Numbered from the stretch's first letter, positions 1 through 8,474 are shown. The stretch: DNA of 64,000 nucleotides from Amycolatopsis sp. CA-126428 (GCF_002904335.1 NZ_PPHF01000048.1:124001-188000), one strand, 5' to 3'. Numbers and translations are program-made. Notes: generated by a model from the sequence alone, not told the origin.

Positions 1-78
1 CCAGTTCGATAGCCATGGAACACTCCAACGCGTGAGACGCCGGTTTTCCTCCCGGAACCGGCAACTAATCTCGGAACC

Positions 79-993
79 ATGACCAAGCTCGGCAACACCG
101 ACCTCGACGTGTACGGACTCAACCTCGGGTGCAACGTCTTCGGCTGGACGGCCGACGAACCGCGGTCGTTCACCGTGCTGGACGCCTACACCGCGGCGGG
201 CGGCAACTTCCTGGACAGCGCCGACCTCTACGGAGGCGGCGGTGGCTCCGAGACGATCATCGGCAACTGGCTGGCCGCCCGCGGCCGGCGGGCCGACGTC
301 GTCGTGGCGACCAAGGTCGGGCTGTGGGACGCCCGGCCGGGCCTTTCGGCGAAGAACATCCAGGCCGCGGCGGAGGATTCGCTGCGCCGCCTGCAGACCG
401 ACCACATCGATCTCTACTACGCCCACCGCGACGACCCGGACACCCCGCTCGAAGAGACCTTGGCGGCGTTCGACGCCCTGGTCCGCTCGGGCAAGGTCCG
501 CTACCTGGGCGCGTCCAACTACACCGCCGCGCGGCTCGCCGAAGCACTGTCCATTTCGGACGAAAACGGCTTCGCGCGGTTCGCCGTGCTGCAGCCGCAC
601 TACAACCTCGTCGAGCGGGACTACGAACGCGACCTCGCGCCGCTCGTCGAGCGCGAAGGCCTTGCGACCCTGCCCTACTTCGCCCTCGCGAAGGGCTTTC
701 TCACCGGCAAGTACCGCACGAAGGACCAAACCGGGGACAGCCCGCGCGCCGCGCGCGCCATGTCCTATTTGGACGCCGATGGTGAACGCGTCCTCGCCGC
801 ACTGGACGAAGTCGCCCAGGCGCACGGGGTTTCGGTGGCCACGGTGTCGCTCGCGTGGCTGCGGCAGCAGCCGACGGTCGCCGCCCCGATCGCCAGCGCG
901 CGGACGACCGAGCAGCTCACCGACCTCCTCGCCTCGGTCTCGCTCGAGCTGACCGACGCCGAGGTCGCCACCCTGAGCGCGGCCACCGCCTGA
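79..993 (+). CDS. Aldo/keto reductase
   Basis: A 304-residue NADPH-dependent aldo/keto reductase of the YajO/YghZ-like group, expected to be a cytosolic (beta/alpha)8 barrel that reduces aldehydes or ketones. It opens with LGNTDLDVYGLNLGCNVFGW, followed by the Asp-Tyr pair in DSADLYGGGG, the Lys in VVATKVG and the His in YYAHRDDPD, which give the usual D-Y-K-H tetrad. The end (ASARTTEQL) is the cofactor phosphate-binding segment of the family. Length is normal. The ATG is preceded by a short AT-richer stretch (TAATCT around 66) that could be a -10 element with a short leader. The next gene is co-directional, about 80 bases downstream, so co-transcription is possible. The physiological substrate cannot be read from sequence. 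Confidence 0.9.
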   Translation: MTKLGNTDLDVYGLNLGCNVFGWTADEPRSFTVLDAYTAAGGNFLDSADLYGGGGGSETIIGNWLAARGRRADVVVATKVGLWDARPGLSAKNIQAAAEDSLRRLQTDHIDLYYAHRDDPDTPLEETLAAFDALVRSGKVRYLGASNYTAARLAEALSISDENGFARFAVLQPHYNLVERDYERDLAPLVEREGLATLPYFALAKGFLTGKYRTKDQTGDSPRAARAMSYLDADGERVLAALDEVAQAHGVSVATVSLAWLRQQPTVAAPIASARTTEQLTDLLASVSLELTDAEVATLSAATA

Positions 994-1009
994 ACATACT
1001 CATGGGTAG

Positions 1010-1024
1010 CTTACTGCGGGTAAG
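1010..1024. promoter_or_regulatory. Short inverted repeat upstream of the SDR gene
   Basis: CTTAC-TGCGG-GTAAG lies 50 bases before the GTG start of the next gene. Five-base arms with a five-base spacer are weak evidence, but the position suits a repressor operator or part of the promoter. A similar, stronger repeat lies before the monooxygenase gene at 2489. Confidence 0.3.
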
Positions 1025-1074
1025 TTGAGGTACGGTGCCCTCCGAGAGCGACGTTCGACGTCCAGGAGGGCACC

Positions 1075-1986
1075 GTGGCCAACCCGTTTTCGCTGCTGAG
1101 CGGCACCAAGAAGGTCGACGGCAAGGTGGTGCTGATCACCGGCGCGGCCCGTGGCATCGGCGCCGGCCTCGCCGAACGGCTGGCCGCTCGCGGCGCCAAG
1201 GTCGCCCTCGTCGGCCTCGAAGCCGACGAGCAGAAGAAGGTCGCCGACCGGATCGGCCCGGACGCGCGGTCCTGGGAAGCCGACGTCACCAGCTGGGACG
1301 CGCTCGAGCGCGCGACGGCGAGCGTCGTCGAGCACTTCGGCGGGATCGACATCGTGATCGCGAACGCCGGCATCGCGACCGCGGGCTTCGTCCGCTCGGT
1401 CGACCGGGCCGCGTTCGAGAAGGTCATCGAGGTCGACCTGCTCGGCGTCTGGCGCACGTTCCGCGTCACGCTCCCGCACGTCATCGAGCGCAAGGGCTAC
1501 CTGCTGGCGATTTCGTCGCTCGCCGCGATCACGCACGCGCCGGGGATGGCGAACTACTCCGCCGCCAAGGCCGGCGTCGAAGCGTTCTCCAACAGCCTCC
1601 GCGCCGAAGTCGCCCACCTGGGTGTCAAGGTCGGCGTCGCGCACCCGACGTGGATCCGCACCGACCTCGTCGAGAGCGCCGACGCGCACCCGGTGTTCGG
1701 CAAGCTCCGCGCGTCGATGCCCGGCCTGATCGGCAAGACGTACCCGCTGGACGTGGCCCTGGACGACCTCGAAGCGGGCATCCTCAAGCGCGCCCGGACC
1801 ATCCACGTGCCGCGCTGGGTCGGCGGCCTCAAGCTGTTCCGCGCCTTCCTGCCGCCGGTCGTCGAGATCGGCTCCCGCAGCCGGGTACCGTCGGCGGACA
1901 AGGCCGCGCTGGCCGACATCGAGGCGCGCGGCGCGTTCGAGTCGGCGGTCACCGGCCACGGCGGGCGGGCCGCCACCAAGGGGTGA
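1075..1986 (+). CDS. Short-chain dehydrogenase/reductase
   Basis: A 303-residue classical SDR, an NAD(P)-dependent alcohol/ketone oxidoreductase with a Rossmann fold. The cofactor motif is TGAARGIGAGLAERL near residue 24. NAG occurs in IVIANAGIA, and the catalytic Ser and Tyr-x-x-x-Lys occur in AISSLAAI and YSAAKAG. It has about 50 more C-terminal residues than a minimal SDR, which is common in actinobacterial lipid- and steroid-type SDRs. The GTG start is chosen because CCAGGAGGGCACC gives a good ribosome site just before it. It is followed 2 bases later by the PPOX gene, then by a Baeyer-Villiger-type monooxygenase. This suggests a small ketone or terpenoid/steroid degradation operon; that role is inference. 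Confidence 0.9.
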   Translation: MANPFSLLSGTKKVDGKVVLITGAARGIGAGLAERLAARGAKVALVGLEADEQKKVADRIGPDARSWEADVTSWDALERATASVVEHFGGIDIVIANAGIATAGFVRSVDRAAFEKVIEVDLLGVWRTFRVTLPHVIERKGYLLAISSLAAITHAPGMANYSAAKAGVEAFSNSLRAEVAHLGVKVGVAHPTWIRTDLVESADAHPVFGKLRASMPGLIGKTYPLDVALDDLEAGILKRARTIHVPRWVGGLKLFRAFLPPVVEIGSRSRVPSADKAALADIEARGAFESAVTGHGGRAATKG

Positions 1987-1988
1987 AG

Positions 1989-2462
1989 ATGTCCCGTCGC
2001 GACCAGATCAGGATGACCGGGGACGAGGTGCGGGAGTTCCTCGCCGAGCAGAAGGTCATCAACGTCGCCAGCATCGGCCCGAACGGCCGGCCGCACCTCG
2101 CGCCGCTCTGGTACTTCCCGCACGAGGACGGCGTCGCGACCTGGACGTACGGCACGTCGCAGAAGGCGAAGAACCTCCGGCGGCTGCCGGAGGCGACCGT
2201 GCTGGTCGAGGACGGCGACAGCTACGAGAAGCTGCGTGGCGTCTCGTTCGAGGCCGACGTCGAGCTCGTCGAGGACATCGACGAGGTCACGCGGATGGGG
2301 ACCGCGCTCATGCAGCGGTACTCGGGCGCCAAGCCCGAGGACCCCGCTTCGACCGAGATGAGCGCTTTCATCGCAGGTCAGGCTGCGAAACGCGTCGGGC
2401 TGGTCTTCCGGCCGACCAAGGTCGTCAGCTGGAACCACGGCAAGCTCGGCGGGACGTACTGA
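1989..2462 (+). CDS. PPOX-class (pyridoxamine-phosphate-oxidase-fold) flavin or F420 enzyme
   Basis: A 157-residue split-barrel protein of the pyridoxamine 5'-phosphate oxidase-like superfamily, which binds FMN or F420 and reduces small substrates. The family pattern is clear: an N-terminal helix (GDEVREFLAEQKVINVASIG), then NGRPHLAPLWYF, WTYGTSQKAKNLRR and a C-terminal FRPTKVVSWNHGKL. The ATG lies 2 bases after the stop of the SDR gene, with the SDR's last codons (AAGGGGTGAAG) acting as ribosome site, so the two genes are almost certainly co-transcribed. Cofactor and substrate are not decided by sequence; F420 is plausible in an actinomycete. Confidence 0.82.
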   Translation: MSRRDQIRMTGDEVREFLAEQKVINVASIGPNGRPHLAPLWYFPHEDGVATWTYGTSQKAKNLRRLPEATVLVEDGDSYEKLRGVSFEADVELVEDIDEVTRMGTALMQRYSGAKPEDPASTEMSAFIAGQAAKRVGLVFRPTKVVSWNHGKLGGTY

Positions 2463-2488
2463 TCAGTAGCCGGTACTTCCAAGTAACT

Positions 2489-2503
2489 GTTACCTGAGGT
2501 AAC
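2489..2503. promoter_or_regulatory. Perfect inverted repeat before the monooxygenase gene
   Basis: GTTACC-TGA-GGTAAC is a perfect 6-3-6 inverted repeat 40 bases upstream of the monooxygenase start. The size and position fit a TetR-family operator. No regulator gene lies beside it, so the protein that binds is unknown. Confidence 0.45.
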
Positions 2504-2543
2504 GTCATCTGCGCAGGATCCCCGACGCAGCGGAGGCCGACAG

Positions 2544-4016
2544 ATGACCGAGCGGTTCAAGGTCGTGATCGTGGGCACCGGGTTTTCCGGGCTCGGCCAG
2601 GCGATCCAGCTCGAGAAGGCCGGTATCCGGGACTACGTGATCCTGGAGAAGGCCGCCGAGGTGGGCGGTACCTGGCGCGACAACTCCTACCCGGGGTGCG
2701 CGTGCGACGTGCAGTCGCACATGTACTCGTTCTCGTACGAGCAGAACCCGGGCTGGTCGCGGTCGTTCTCGCCGCAGCCGGAGATCTTCGACTACCTCAA
2801 GAGCGTCGCGGACAAGTACCGGCTGCGCGAGAAGATCCGCTTCGGCGTCGAGCTGACCGGCGCCCACTGGGACGAGCGGGAGCGCCGCTGGACGGCGACG
2901 ACCAGGGACGGCCGCGAGTTCGTCGCGCAGTTCCTCGTCTCCGGCGTCGGCGGCCTGCACATCCCGCAGATCCCCGGCCTTCCCGGGATCGCGGACTTCA
3001 AGGGCCAGACCTGGCACTCCGCGCGCTGGAACCACGAGTACGACCTGCGCGGCAAGAAGGTCGCCGTCGTGGGCACGGGCGCCAGCGCCGTCCAGTTCGT
3101 CCCGAAGATCGCCCCCGACGTCGCCGAGCTGACGCTGTTCCAGCGGACGCCGCCGTGGATCATGCCCAAGCCCGACCACGCCATGCCGTCGTGGGCGCGG
3201 ACGCTGTTCGAACGCGTCCCCGGCACCCAGCGGCTCTACCGCAACGCGCTGTACTGGCTGCTCGAGGCGCGGGCCATCGGCTTCAACGGCCACCCGGCGA
3301 TCATGAAGGCCGGCGAGCTGATCGCGAAGCGGAACATCGCGAAGGGGATCAAGGACCGCGCGCTGCGCAAGAAGGTCACGCCGGACTACACGATGGGCTG
3401 CAAGCGCGTCCTGATCTCCAACGACTACTACCCGGCGCTGGCCCGGCCGAACGTCGACGTGAACACGGCCGGGATCAAGGAGGTCAAGGCGCACTCGATC
3501 GTCGACTCCGCCGGGGTCGAGCACGAGGTCGACGCGATCATCTACGGCACCGGCTTCAAGGTGACCGACGCACTGGAGTACCTCGACATCACCGGCGTCG
3601 ACGGCCGCAACCTCGCCAAGGAGTGGGCGAGCGAGGGCATGCGGACGCACAAGGGCATCACCGTGTCCGGCTACCCGAACCTGTTCTTCCTGCTCGGCCC
3701 GAACACCGCGCTCGGCCACAACTCCGTCGTGTTCATGATCGAGTCGCAGGCGCGGTACGTCGTCGACGCCATCAAGCTCGCCGATTCGCGCGGTGCCGCC
3801 GCACTCGACGTCCGGCCGGGCGTGCAGGACGAGTTCCAGCGGGAGATCCAGGACAAGCTGGTCAAGGGCGTCTGGACGCAGGGCGGCTGCAAGAGCTGGT
3901 ACCTCGACGCCCAGGGCGTGAACCGGACGATCTGGCCGGGCTTCACCTGGCGCTACTGGCTGGAGACCCGCAAGGTCGACCCGGCCGACTACGAACTGTC
4001 CGGCCGGGCGTCGTGA
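2544..4016 (+). CDS. Flavin-containing (Baeyer-Villiger-type) monooxygenase
   Basis: A 490-residue class B flavoprotein monooxygenase, expected to use FAD, NADPH and O2 to insert oxygen into ketones (ester or lactone formation) or oxidise heteroatoms. Seen in the sequence: an FAD-binding GTGFSG near residue 11; the Baeyer-Villiger fingerprint F-x-G-x-x-x-H-x-x-x-W in FKGQTWHSARW around residue 150; a second nucleotide-binding GTGASA near 178; and the GTGFKVTD and GPNTALGHNS segments typical of the family. Length is normal. The ribosome site GCGGAGGCCGACAG precedes the ATG. Directly downstream are remnants of a metal-dependent hydrolase gene and an oxidoreductase gene that usually accompany this monooxygenase type, so the operon has lost its last members. 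Confidence 0.9.
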   Translation: MTERFKVVIVGTGFSGLGQAIQLEKAGIRDYVILEKAAEVGGTWRDNSYPGCACDVQSHMYSFSYEQNPGWSRSFSPQPEIFDYLKSVADKYRLREKIRFGVELTGAHWDERERRWTATTRDGREFVAQFLVSGVGGLHIPQIPGLPGIADFKGQTWHSARWNHEYDLRGKKVAVVGTGASAVQFVPKIAPDVAELTLFQRTPPWIMPKPDHAMPSWARTLFERVPGTQRLYRNALYWLLEARAIGFNGHPAIMKAGELIAKRNIAKGIKDRALRKKVTPDYTMGCKRVLISNDYYPALARPNVDVNTAGIKEVKAHSIVDSAGVEHEVDAIIYGTGFKVTDALEYLDITGVDGRNLAKEWASEGMRTHKGITVSGYPNLFFLLGPNTALGHNSVVFMIESQARYVVDAIKLADSRGAAALDVRPGVQDEFQREIQDKLVKGVWTQGGCKSWYLDAQGVNRTIWPGFTWRYWLETRKVDPADYELSGRAS

Positions 4017-4390
4017 CGTCCGGGGACGAACAGCTCGTCCTGCCCGCCCGGAACGTGCGGTTCGGCTAGGCGCTGCCGCTGATCCGCGACGAGCGGCTCC
4101 GGGCGGACGTCCTCGGCTTCGTCGGCCAGGAGGCGGTGCACACCGAGGCCCATGACGGCGCGGCGGCGCACCTCGAAGCGGCGGGCGTGCGCGTGCGGCC
4201 GTTCGTGGCGCAGATGGAGTGGCTGTTCCGGAAGCTGCTGGGTGACCGCGACCTGACCGGCCGCCGAAGAGTGGCTGGTCGAGCGGCTGGGGATCATCGC
4301 CGCGATCGAGCACTACACCGCGTTCCTCGGCCAGTGGGTGCTCGACGCGCGCCCACCCGGCTCGACGGCAGCGAGCGCACCGACCACCTG
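4013..4390 (+). pseudogene. Decayed metal-dependent hydrolase (PF10118-type)
   Basis: The reading begins with a GTG overlapping the monooxygenase stop and encodes a typical start (LVLPARNVRFG). It meets an in-frame TAG at 4067-4069 and resumes in the same frame with ALPLIRDERLRADVLGFVGQ, EAVHTEAHDGA and MEWLFRKLLGD. After about 4260 the family sequence continues only in another frame (EEWLVERLGIIAAIEHYTAF, LGQWVLD). About 35 codons normally found between RFG and ALPLI are absent, and the C-terminal half is gone. These are remnants of the membrane-associated metal-dependent hydrolase family that travels with Baeyer-Villiger monooxygenases. Stop, frameshift and deletions together make function very unlikely. 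Confidence 0.75.
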
Positions 4391-4746
4391 ATGTCCACTT
4401 TGGTCGGCGTGGTGGGCGTTTACCGCCGGTTGTCCCGATTCAGCGGGAAACGGCGGCCGCCCGTGCGCACGGTGGACCGGAACCTTTCGCTGGCCGTCGA
4501 AACGATCCGGCCCGAAGCCGACGGCGTCGTCAGCCTGCGGCTCGCCAACGGCACCCCACTGCCGGCCTGGCGGCCCGGCGCGCACCTCGACCTGGTGCTG
4601 CCGTCCGGGCTGACCAGGCAATACTCGCTGTGCGGCGACCGCCCGGGGCCCGCGGACGACGTTCCCGCTCGTCGGCGCCGGGCCGTTCCTGTTCGTCGCC
4701 GGCCGCATCGGGATCACGCCGATCCTGCCGATGGTCCGCCGCTGCG
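4391..4746 (+). pseudogene. Decayed PDR/VanB-type ferredoxin-oxidoreductase
   Basis: From an ATG at 4391 the sequence reads LVGVVGVYRRLSRFSGKRR, then VSLRLANGTPLPAWRPGAHL, then DLVLPSGLTRQYSLCGD. This is the FMN/FAD-binding front half of a phthalate-dioxygenase-reductase-like protein. After GPADD the frame breaks. The NAD-binding segment FLFVAGRIGITPILPMVRR appears in a different frame at about 4684-4740. About 100 codons between the two parts and the whole 2Fe-2S ferredoxin end are missing. With the preceding remnant this is a two-gene wreck, probably from one or more internal deletions. Confidence 0.72.
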
Positions 4747-4816
4747 TGGCTTGCGCCGTTCCGGCTGACTTTGCGCAGGTCAGGCCGGCGTCGACCGCGG
4801 CAGCGCCGTGCTCGAC

Positions 4817-5095
4817 CTATGACGGCAGCCAGGCGCCGATCACCGGCTTGAACTCGCGGATGGACCGCTGCGCGATGGCCCCTTCCAGGAAGTACGGGTC
4901 CTGGTCGATCGTCTCCTTGAGGTGCGCCTCGTCGTCGGCCCGGTACAGCGTGACGCCGCCGGTGCCGTCGCCGAGCGGCCCGGCGACCGCGACGCGGCCC
5001 TCGTCGGCCAGCTTGCTCAGGAACTCCCGGTGGCGCGGCCGGACGTCCGGCATCTTCTCCTGGACGTAGGTGATTTCGACGAGGAACCAGGCCAT
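4817..5095 (-). CDS. YCII-related small protein
   Basis: A 92-residue protein of the YCII/muconolactone-isomerase-like ferredoxin fold, with features MAWFLVEITYV, RPRHREFLSKLADEGRVAVA, GPLGDGTGGVTLYRA and DPYFLEGAIAQRSIREFKPV. YCII proteins are small dimeric enzymes or binding proteins with a conserved His-Asp pair; His (RPRH) and Asp (DEAHLKETIDQDPYF) occur here. The start at MAWF is preferred over an earlier in-frame ATG because GGAG lies 6 bases before it. It is transcribed away from the sigma-factor gene. The exact reaction is unknown. Confidence 0.78.
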   Translation of the reverse strand: MAWFLVEITYVQEKMPDVRPRHREFLSKLADEGRVAVAGPLGDGTGGVTLYRADDEAHLKETIDQDPYFLEGAIAQRSIREFKPVIGAWLPS

Positions 5096-5220
5096 GTGGA
5101 TCTCCGGGGTCGGCGCGGGCGGGACACTGCCGACGCTACCCGTGTCACGGTTCTGTACCAGCATCCGATCTGTGGCACCGGCATCCGAACCCGATAGGCT
5201 GGGCGTGCGTCAGTACCTGT

Positions 5221-5868
5221 GTGAGCGCTGTGAATACCGTGAACCTGCTGACGCGGCACACCGTGCAAGCCGGGGTCGAGAACAGGCAGGGGTTCATGCT
5301 CGAGGGCAATGCGGAACGCAGCGTCGAGGCGACCCTCGGCCACCTGCGGGTCATGGACGGTCCGGCCCCGGCGCAGGCGCCGACACCGCTGACCCTCGAA
5401 GACCTCTACCGCCAGCACCGCATGCGGCTGGTCCGGCTGGCGATTCTGCTGGTGGACGAGCCCGCGACGGCGGAAGACGTGGTCCAGGAGGCCTTCACCG
5501 GCCTGCACCGCAACTGGGGCAGGCTCCGGGACGCCGCGGCCGCGGTCGGCTACCTGCGCACCGCGGTGGTCAACGGGTCGCGCAGCGTGCTGCGCCGCCG
5601 CAAGACGGCCCGCGAATACGTGCCCCCGCACGCGGTGAACGCGCGCTCCGCGGAGAGCCTCGCGATGCTCTCCAGCGAGCACCAGGCCGTGGTCAGCGCG
5701 CTGTCGAAGCTGCCGCCCCGCCAGCGCGAAGTGCTGGTGCTGCGGTACTACGGCGGGCTGAGCGAGGCCGAGATCTCTGAGGCCGCAGGTATCTCCAAGG
5801 GTACCGTTAAATCGACCGCCAGCCGGGCGCTCGAGGCACTCCAGAAGGCCATGCAAGCCCCACAGTGA
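5221..5868 (+). CDS. SigE-family/ECF RNA polymerase sigma factor
   Basis: A sigma-70-like factor of the two-domain (region 2 and 4) type. Region 2 runs from LEDLYRQHRMRLVRLAILLV to DVVQEAFTGLHRNW. Region 4 has LPPRQREVLVLRYYGGLSEA followed by the helix-turn-helix AEISEAAGISKGTVKSTASR. The GTG start gives 215 residues with about 55 unusual residues before region 2; an internal ATG at 5296 or 5353 would give a more typical length, so the start is uncertain. No anti-sigma gene is adjacent. The gene is followed within 100 bases by nagA, which has its own dre-like site, so the two are probably separate units. Confidence 0.88.
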   Translation: MSAVNTVNLLTRHTVQAGVENRQGFMLEGNAERSVEATLGHLRVMDGPAPAQAPTPLTLEDLYRQHRMRLVRLAILLVDEPATAEDVVQEAFTGLHRNWGRLRDAAAAVGYLRTAVVNGSRSVLRRRKTAREYVPPHAVNARSAESLAMLSSEHQAVVSALSKLPPRQREVLVLRYYGGLSEAEISEAAGISKGTVKSTASRALEALQKAMQAPQ

Positions 5869-5908
5869 CCCGGGTGGACCATTCCGATCACTGAGTCGTA
5901 TCACCATG

Positions 5909-5924
5909 CTTGGTCCAGACCAAT
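5909..5924. promoter_or_regulatory. dre-like site (predicted DasR operator) for nagA
   Basis: TTGGTCCAGACCAA (5910-5923) matches the DasR-responsive element core TGGTCTAGACCA at all but one position and is near-palindromic. DasR is the GntR-family GlcNAc-metabolism regulator known from Streptomyces. The site ends 36 bases before the preferred nagA start, and nagA is a known DasR target in Streptomyces. A perfect dre core also occurs at 51326 before the LPMO gene. Confidence 0.72.
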
Positions 5925-5959
5925 ATATGCTGGGGTGCGTGAGAGGCGCCGGAGATTTC

Positions 5960-7111
5960 GTGATCATGGGCGGCCGGGTCGCCGCCCCGGACCGTTTACT
6001 CGACGACGGCTGGGTGGCCGTGTCCGACGGGCGGATCGCCGGTGTGGGTTCCGGGACCCCGCCGTCCGGCGAACACGTGGACGTCGGCGGGGCGTTGGTC
6101 GTGCCCGGGTTCGTCGACACCCACTGCCACGGCGGGGGAGGTGGCTCGTTCACCTCCCTCGATCCCGAGGAACTCCTGACGGCGGTGCGAGCGCACCGCC
6201 GTCACGGCACCACGACCATGCTCGCCAGCCTGGTCTCGGACCCGGTGGACATCCTGCGTGAGCAGGTCGCGGCGCTGCGTGAGCTCGTCCAGGACGGCGA
6301 GGTCGCGGGCATCCACCTGGAGGGCCCGTTCATCTCGAAGGCCCGCTGCGGCGCGCACGACCCGGAGACGCTGCTCGAACCGGACACCGGCACGGTCGAG
6401 AAGCTCCTGCGCGCGGGCCAGGGCGCGATCCGGATGGTCACCATCGCCCCCGAGCTGCACGGCGGCGTGAAAGCCGTCCGCCAGCTGGCCGAGTCCGGCG
6501 TGATCGCCGCCATCGGGCACACCGACGGCGTCGAGGAGCAGCTGCTGCCGGCGATCGACGCGGGCGCCACGGTGGCGACCCACCTGTTCAACGGCATGCG
6601 GCCGCTGCACCACCGCGAGCCCGGCCCGGTCGGCGCGCTGCTGGACGACGAGCGCATCACGATCGAGCTGATCTGCGACCTGGTCCACCTGCATCCGACG
6701 GTGGTCCGCCTGGCGGCCAAGCACGCCGGCCGCAACCGGACGGTCCTCATCACGGACGCGATGTCGGCGACGGACGCGGCGGACGGCCGCTACACGCTGG
6801 GCCGCCTCGAGGTCGACGTCCACGACGGCGTCGCCACCCTCGCCGACAACGGTTCGCTGGCCGGCAGCACCCTGACGATGGACACCGCCTTCCGCAATCT
6901 GGTCCGGGGTGCGAAACTCGGCATCCTCGACGCGGTGCACGCGACGTCCCAGCGGCCCGCGGAGCTGCTCGGCATCGCGGACCGGACCGGGATGCTGTGC
7001 TCCGGTTACCAGGCCGACGTCGTGGTCCTCGACCAGGACCTGCGGCCGGCGAAGGTGTTGCGCCGGGGAGAATGGGTCGCCGAGGTGGGTACGGCTACCT
7101 TGAGCACGTAG
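5960..7111 (+). CDS. nagA: N-acetylglucosamine-6-phosphate deacetylase
   Basis: Converts GlcNAc-6-phosphate to glucosamine-6-phosphate and acetate in the cytosol, the first committed step of GlcNAc catabolism and murein recycling. Amidohydrolase motifs are all present: the metal-binding region VDTHCHGGGGG, LEGPFIS (catalytic Glu), AIGHTDG, ATHLFNGMRPLHHREPGPVG and LITDAMSATD with the catalytic Asp. The GTG at 5960 is chosen, giving 383 residues, because GGAG lies 5 bases upstream. An ATG at 5906 would place the dre-like operator inside the coding region; ATG 5966 is the alternative. Regulation by DasR is inferred from that operator. Confidence 0.93.
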   Translation: MIMGGRVAAPDRLLDDGWVAVSDGRIAGVGSGTPPSGEHVDVGGALVVPGFVDTHCHGGGGGSFTSLDPEELLTAVRAHRRHGTTTMLASLVSDPVDILREQVAALRELVQDGEVAGIHLEGPFISKARCGAHDPETLLEPDTGTVEKLLRAGQGAIRMVTIAPELHGGVKAVRQLAESGVIAAIGHTDGVEEQLLPAIDAGATVATHLFNGMRPLHHREPGPVGALLDDERITIELICDLVHLHPTVVRLAAKHAGRNRTVLITDAMSATDAADGRYTLGRLEVDVHDGVATLADNGSLAGSTLTMDTAFRNLVRGAKLGILDAVHATSQRPAELLGIADRTGMLCSGYQADVVVLDQDLRPAKVLRRGEWVAEVGTATLST

Positions 7112-7134
7112 GTGTTGCGAGCGGACGGGCGGAG

Positions 7135-7566
7135 ATGAGCGAGCCGAAGGACCCCGAGCAGCTGCTGGCGGACGCCCTTCGCGCGCAAGCCGTCTTCGCA
7201 CCGCAGGTGTCGCCGCCCCCCAAGGCGTCCGACACGTCTTCGTCGTCCCCGGCCGCTTCTTCGACGTCTTCAGGGTCTTCGGCGTCGGCAGTCCGCGGGG
7301 CCGAGCCGGCCACCGACGCGGTCCCGACCAGCGCGATCAACGAGCTGCCCTCGGCGTACGGGCTGCTCTCCGGGGCGAGCGCGGACTCGCTGGAGCGCGA
7401 GCGCGCGGCCCTGGAGGCCGAGGCGCCGACGACGTTCACCCCGCGTCCGCCGGAGCCGGCCCCGGTGCGGACGTCGGCGCAGCTGCCCGCGTACTGGATC
7501 TTGTTGCTGGCGGTGCTGCTGGGGCTCGCCGCGGGGTCCGTGGTCGGCCTGCTCACGCTGGTCTGA
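7135..7566 (+). CDS. Hypothetical protein with C-terminal membrane segment
   Basis: A 143-residue protein of unknown function. The first 110 residues are hydrophilic and low in complexity (Ser/Pro/Ala-rich, for example a Ser run near 40). A single hydrophobic segment (AYWILLLAVLLGLAAGSVVG) ends the protein, so it is likely tail-anchored with its bulk in the cytoplasm. The motif LPSAYGLLSGASADSLERER in the middle looks conserved in character but I do not recognise the family. GGAG directly precedes the ATG. It follows nagA by 23 bases and precedes a DedA gene by about 45, so an operon is possible. Confidence 0.7.
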   Translation: MSEPKDPEQLLADALRAQAVFAPQVSPPPKASDTSSSSPAASSTSSGSSASAVRGAEPATDAVPTSAINELPSAYGLLSGASADSLERERAALEAEAPTTFTPRPPEPAPVRTSAQLPAYWILLLAVLLGLAAGSVVGLLTLV

Positions 7567-7611
7567 CCGGGTCTCAGCCACGACTCAGGGTGACCCTGTA
7601 CCGTTTTCCAG

Positions 7612-8313
7612 GTGATTCTCGCCCAGAGCACGGTCAACACGATGTCGCTGCTGCCCTCATGGCTGGACCCGCAGCACCTGCTGAGCGGGCTGACGACACC
7701 GGTCATCGCGGTGCTGTGCCTGATCATCTTCATCGAGAGCAGCATCTTCCCGGTCCTCCCGGGTGATTCGCTGCTGTTCACGGCGGGCCTGTTCATCGCG
7801 AACGGAACGCTGAACGCCCCGTTGTGGCTGGTCTGCGTCCTGGTGACGGCCTCGGCCCTGCTCGGCAACGTGGCCGGTTACTACATCGGCTACTTCGCCG
7901 GCCCGAAGCTGTTCAACCGGCCGGACTCGAAGTTCTTCAAGCGCGAGTACGTGGACAAGACGCACGAGTTCCTGGAGAAGCACGGCCCCAAGGCGGTCGT
8001 ACTGGCCCGGTTCGTCCCGTTCGTCCGCACGTTCATCACGTGGATCGCGGGCATCGGCCGCATGGACCCGAAGCGCTACTTCACGTACACGGTCCTCGGC
8101 GGCATCCTGTGGGCCGCGGGCATCACGATCCTGGGTTCGCTGCTGGGCAACATCGGCTTCATCCGCGACAACGTCGACGCGATCTTCGTGCTGATCGTGC
8201 TCGTTTCGGTGGTGCCGATCGGGCTGGAGTACCTGAAGTCGCGGCGCGAGAAGAAGGCTTTGGCCGAGGCGGACCCCGAGGTCACGCAGCGGATCCCGCG
8301 CATCAAGGAGTGA
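7612..8313 (+). CDS. DedA-family membrane protein
   Basis: A 233-residue integral membrane protein of the DedA/SNARE-associated (VTT) family, thought to be proton-coupled lipid-carrier flippases (undecaprenyl phosphate or phospholipid). Visible motifs: an E and P in FIESSIFPVLPGDSLLFTAG, then GNVAGYYIGYFAG, and the R-F-x-P-x-x-R motif in LARFVPFVRTF followed by AGIGRMDPKRYF. Four to five hydrophobic segments are present. The GTG start is accepted; ATG 7642 is an alternative. A hairpin terminator follows at 8424. A second DedA gene lies at 14623. Confidence 0.88.
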   Translation: MILAQSTVNTMSLLPSWLDPQHLLSGLTTPVIAVLCLIIFIESSIFPVLPGDSLLFTAGLFIANGTLNAPLWLVCVLVTASALLGNVAGYYIGYFAGPKLFNRPDSKFFKREYVDKTHEFLEKHGPKAVVLARFVPFVRTFITWIAGIGRMDPKRYFTYTVLGGILWAAGITILGSLLGNIGFIRDNVDAIFVLIVLVSVVPIGLEYLKSRREKKALAEADPEVTQRIPRIKE

Positions 8314-8423
8314 GTGCCGGTTCGCTCGCCGGGCACCACGGCTCGCCGGGCACCGGAGCGAGGTCGCAGTTCGGCGCACGTGTGGCCGGCCAAAACTGTC
8401 GGACCCTCGCGGTAACGTGAAAA

Positions 8424-8450
8424 CAGGGGTCCCCCGGGCGGGGACCCCTG
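8424..8450. terminator. Bidirectional hairpin terminator
   Basis: CAGGGGTCCCC (8424-8434) and GGGGACCCCTG (8440-8450) form a perfect 11-bp stem with a 5-base loop. It lies between the convergent DedA and FAD-oxidase genes and has no long T run, as is usual in actinomycetes. Confidence 0.75.
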
Positions 8451-8474
8451 CGGGAGCTACTCGAGCCCGAGCCC

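Noticed and set aside
1-78. Possible gene end at the window start
   Set aside because: No convincing reading frame; too short to judge.
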